Below are positions 4,937 through 6,840 of a DNA stretch of 6,840 nucleotides, one piece after another (positions within the stretch are counted from its first letter, which is position 1; the number at the start of each line of letters is the position of its first letter). The translations under genes were made by a program, and so were the position numbers. The notes under the pieces are model-generated. The model saw nothing but the letters and a program-made list of their open reading frames with translations. It had not been told where the DNA came from and searched no databases. This DNA comes from Prolixibacteraceae bacterium. GTDB taxonomy: Bacteria; Bacteroidota; Bacteroidia; Bacteroidales; Prolixibacteraceae. The DNA lies in NCBI GenBank assembly GCA_017998095.1, contig JAGODU010000202.1, forward strand, positions 1 to 6,840, given 5' to 3'.

Positions 4937-5512
4937 ATGTCAAACGAAAACGACGAGAGTAAGCCGATTGTTTCTAAAAAGGGAGGTAGTATAAACAAAG
5001 TTGATCCCATACAGGCGGCTCCTGTTCCAAATGAGAAGGGGTGGATAAATATTGTAAAGGCCTTTAATCCATTTGGCGCAATGGCTGAGTCATATGCTAA
5101 GACTCTTGCATATAGAATCGAATGCAAGCGCCTAGACGGAGAAATACAACGAGTAAAGGTACAAGCTGGTGTTATCCACGATGCATTAGATAAAACTTTC
5201 AAATTGAAAATGGAAGAATTAAAACAGCGCCGATTGGAGCTTGATAGATTTTACGATACCGTTCAAGGGCAGCTAAAGTTGTTGCATATTGAAAGAATGA
5301 CTGTTCTTAAGATGGCAGAGAAAGCAACCGATATGGTATTGGCAAAAGATACTTCATCAAGCGATAGAATTTTGTTCAAGGAATTAGCAACCACAATTAT
5401 TGCTGACATCCCAAACTTCGGAGATAAGGCAAATGCTAGCCTTGAAGTTCTTGTTAAGTCTCTCCCTCGTGTACATATGCCAGATCGTTTGCTGCCTTCA
5501 GGAGGTGATTAA
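4937..5512 (+). CDS. Hypothetical helical/coiled-coil protein, first of a coupled pair
   Basis: This 191-aa protein has an N-terminal disordered, charged region (1-33, with Lys/Gly/Pro) and a short NPFGAMAESYAKTLAYR segment (44-59). A long helical stretch of alternating Lys, Glu, Leu and Arg (about 60-138; KMEELKQRRLELDRFY at 90-105) follows, then a helical C-terminal domain ending RLLPSGGD. No enzyme motif, signal peptide or clear membrane helix is visible. AGGAGGT (4924-4930) lies six bases before the ATG. Its last codons encode the ribosome site of the next gene, and only two bases separate the two frames, so the products are probably made together and may interact. The family is unrecognised. 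Confidence 0.75.
   Translation: MSNENDESKPIVSKKGGSINKVDPIQAAPVPNEKGWINIVKAFNPFGAMAESYAKTLAYRIECKRLDGEIQRVKVQAGVIHDALDKTFKLKMEELKQRRLELDRFYDTVQGQLKLLHIERMTVLKMAEKATDMVLAKDTSSSDRILFKELATTIIADIPNFGDKANASLEVLVKSLPRVHMPDRLLPSGGD
5500..5509 (+). promoter_or_regulatory. Consensus Shine-Dalgarno inside the upstream gene, setting a GTG start
   Basis: AGGAGGTGAT is a full complement to the 16S 3' end. It lies within the last codons of the 4937-5512 gene and positions ribosomes on GTG 5515, nine bases after GGAGG. This decides the start of the downstream gene and ties its translation to the upstream one. Confidence 0.8.
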
Positions 5513-5514
5513 CC

Positions 5515-6282
5515 GTGTTTTATTTGGGTCTTGGTGATGTAGTAAGCTTTGCGGTAGGGGCAATCATTGGCTCTCTTTCTGAAAATGAAAAGACAGCGAG
5601 AAGAAGGTGGCATTCCAAACGTGTAGAGTTAAAAAGAACCATAGAAGAACATCGCAAGAACATTGAAAGGCATATTTACGAGGCACAGGAATCGTATGAC
5701 TTTGTATTTTTGGTCGATCTTCACTACTCTTCGCATAGGGTTGCTGATGAAGCATACAAATGTCTAAACGATGCTAGGGCATCTATAGATTCTTTAGAAA
5801 GATGCATTGAAAAAATCAATACAAGTAAAGACAATTTCAAGTCCCAATTGGATGGAGCGAGCACTGAAACGAGAAAACACTGTCTTGCCGAAATACGGTC
5901 ACTGCATGAGTTTAAGGAGAACGTAATAGAGGATTTGAAAACTGTTACAACGCAACGAAACGATTTCTTTTCAGAGCTAAAAAGGCTAAATGAGCAAACG
6001 AGAAATCTTAAAGAAGCCATTAGAGATAGGTGTGGCAACAGGGGTTGGGATTGGTACGAAAGACTTGAACAGCGTACGAGATACAGAAATAATAAGAAAT
6101 ATTCTTCTAGAAAGCAAAAAAATGTAAAAAAAACAAATCAAGCAAAAAGTAACTCTTTTCCCCATCTAGAATATTTTAACGCCAATGAAAAACTTAAATA
6201 TGAGCTTTTAGAGTTAGGTATAGATATAGAAAATGATGAGCCTTTGCCAATACCGAAGAAAAAAGTGGCAAAGAAAAAATAG
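5515..6282 (+). CDS. Hypothetical protein: Gly-rich hydrophobic N-terminus, long coiled coil, Lys-rich tail
   Basis: The family is unrecognised. The 255-aa protein starts at GTG behind a consensus ribosome site. Residues 2-20 (FYLGLGDVVSFAVGAIIGS) form a single Gly-rich hydrophobic stretch suited to a membrane or membrane-associated helix, with no cleavage site. Residues about 25-172 form a long charged helical region typical of coiled coils, rich in Glu/Lys/Arg with Cys at 82, 96, 123 and 173. CGNRGWDWYERLEQRTR (173-189) follows, then an Asn/Lys-rich linker (190-215) and a C-terminal acidic patch. It finishes PIPKKKVAKKK. The layout suggests a membrane-anchored scaffold or DNA/nucleotide-contacting basic tail, by inference. 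It is coupled to the preceding helical gene. Confidence 0.75.
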   Translation: MFYLGLGDVVSFAVGAIIGSLSENEKTARRRWHSKRVELKRTIEEHRKNIERHIYEAQESYDFVFLVDLHYSSHRVADEAYKCLNDARASIDSLERCIEKINTSKDNFKSQLDGASTETRKHCLAEIRSLHEFKENVIEDLKTVTTQRNDFFSELKRLNEQTRNLKEAIRDRCGNRGWDWYERLEQRTRYRNNKKYSSRKQKNVKKTNQAKSNSFPHLEYFNANEKLKYELLELGIDIENDEPLPIPKKKVAKKK

Positions 6283-6345
6283 TAAAAGCTAACTCTGCTC
6301 ATCACACAGGTAAAAGCAGTAGAGATGATGAAAAAGTAAACTTAA

Positions 6346-6373
6346 TTGTAATAATTGTTGCAACCAATAAAAT
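6346..6373 (+). promoter_or_regulatory. Promoter candidate for the 77-aa gene
   Basis: TTGTAA (6346-6351, 4 of 6) and TAAAAT (6368-6373, 5 of 6) are separated by 16 bp. The palindrome GTTGCAAC (6357-6364) lies between them and could be an operator. The start would fall near 6380, about 13 bases before the ATG, close to the AAGGAAA ribosome site (6381-6387). Confidence 0.4.
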
Positions 6374-6392
6374 ACGAAAAAAGGAAAATAGA

Positions 6393-6626
6393 ATGAATAA
6401 TATCAGAGATAAAATGAGAGACTTTGAAAATTCAATCAAAGATTTTATAAAAAATCATCCAAATGTAACAGCTGCAAGTTTCCCATTTAAGGACTATAAA
6501 TCACTTAATGAAACTCTCTACAATATACACATCGAAATGTCTTCTAAAAATAGTGGCATTAATTTAGAGGAAGGCATCAACTGGTTTCGTGAACAAATAA
6601 AAAAATTGACCGATTTCCTTCCATAA
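6393..6626 (+). CDS. Small helical hypothetical protein
   Basis: The 77-aa product is not recognised. It consists of charged, Asn/Lys-rich, mostly helical sequence: RDKMRDFENSIKDFIKNH near 5-22, then a short NVTAASFPFKDYKSL part, then a second helical half (NIHIEM and WFREQIKKLTDFL) ending in Pro. No Cys, membrane helix or catalytic motif is seen. AAGGAAA (6381-6387) is a reasonable ribosome site seven bases after GGA. It lies 110 bp after the coiled-coil pair on the same strand and may be a third member of that group or an independently expressed gene. A leftward promoter at 6747-6775 could produce antisense RNA across it. Confidence 0.6.
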   Translation: MNNIRDKMRDFENSIKDFIKNHPNVTAASFPFKDYKSLNETLYNIHIEMSSKNSGINLEEGINWFREQIKKLTDFLP

Positions 6627-6746
6627 GAATTCAAAAATACGGGAACGGCATACCAGTTTTAAAGAATGCTCAAAAAATTTAGCTCGTAAATCACAATTGA
6701 TTGAATTGAATTGATTATTGATAAGAACTTGCTTTTAGTTGACGGC

Positions 6747-6775
6747 AGTATAAGAAACGCACTCTTGTGTGTCAA
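6747..6775 (-). promoter_or_regulatory. Near-consensus sigma70 promoter reading leftward
   Basis: On the minus strand, TTGACA (complement of 6770-6775) and TATACT (complement of 6747-6752, 5 of 6) are separated by exactly 17 bp (6753-6769). It is the best-matching promoter in the window. Transcription would begin near 6740 and run left toward 6393-6626 in antisense orientation. No minus-strand gene is apparent downstream. Three copies of CACAAG/CTTGTG (6764-6769, 6787-6792, 6806-6811) surround it. Confidence 0.55.
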
Positions 6776-6811
6776 GAATATTTTAGCACAAGATGTGGGG
6801 TGCGGCACAAG
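6763..6811. repeat. Three CTTGTG/CACAAG copies near the leftward promoter
   Basis: TCTTGTG (6763-6769) and CACAAGA (6787-6793) form a 7-bp inverted repeat, and a further GCACAAG repeats in the same orientation at 6805-6811 (also at 6786-6792). The first copy sits in the spacer next to the -35 of the leftward promoter. Operator function is a guess. Confidence 0.35.
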
Positions 6812-6840
6812 TGACTGCGCTGAAGGCACATTCCGGCATT

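Noticed and set aside
6705..6840. Open + frame running to the right window edge (about 45 codons)
   Set aside because: It has no ATG or GTG near its beginning, no ribosome site before the possible TTG starts (6711, 6729), and overlaps a strong opposite-strand promoter. It could be the start of a gene beyond the window but is not supported here.
6793..6840. ATG-started + frame to the right edge (16 codons)
   Set aside because: There is no ribosome site upstream and the frame is too short to judge; it competes with another open frame over the same bases.
1..6840. CRISPR array, tRNA or rRNA genes, transposase genes
   Set aside because: No regularly spaced repeats, no cloverleaf-like or rRNA-like sequence and no DDE/HUH transposase product were seen on either strand.

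Overview
The window looks like a chromosomal accessory region of a strictly anaerobic bacterium, most plausibly a Desulfobacterota/Syntrophales-type organism. The clues are an electron-bifurcation or sulfhydrogenase-type Fe-S/flavin gene pair at the left end and GTCATTCCCGCG...GGCGGGAATC-type intergenic palindromes. This lineage call is inference. Every supported gene is on the + strand. By eye, the flavoprotein gene at the left is richer in G+C than the genes from about 2350 onward, which suggests a conserved metabolic segment joined to a flexible, horizontally acquired one.

Left segment (1-1372). The C-terminal tail of an unidentified protein ends at 128. After about 140 bp of apparently non-coding DNA comes the last 83 codons of a 4Fe-4S electron-transfer subunit that has lost its N-terminal domain and first cluster motif. 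An intact 279-aa FAD/NAD(P)-binding, 2Fe-2S subunit of the HydG/AsrB/FlxA type follows. The breakpoint in the Fe-S gene is sharp, lying near 267-275.

Central leader and membrane genes (1373-3251). A good sigma70-like promoter (1420-1448) precedes a leader with two strong hairpin-plus-T-tract structures (1519-1553 and 1565-1606). Next come a DUF1232 membrane protein, a SemiSWEET/PQ-loop protein, an unrecognised membrane-anchored protein with its own extended -10 promoter, and a DUF5658-like small membrane protein.

Accessory cargo (3252-6626). Two REP-like palindromes lie in the gap before a 68-aa orphan protein. These are followed by a PD-(D/E)XK nuclease-fold protein with the catalytic D...ExK signature intact and a 206-aa protein with a CxxC...C zinc-knuckle-like motif. 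A tightly coupled pair of helical proteins follows (4937-5512 and 5515-6282). The second begins with a Gly-rich hydrophobic segment, continues as a long predicted coiled coil and ends in a Lys-rich tail. A 77-aa helical protein with its own promoter-like sequence comes last. I recognise no family for the coiled-coil pair, and it is the best candidate here for an undescribed system.

Right end (6627-6840). No gene is supported. A near-consensus sigma70 promoter points leftward (minus strand) but faces no recognisable ORF, and is surrounded by three copies of CACAAG/CTTGTG.
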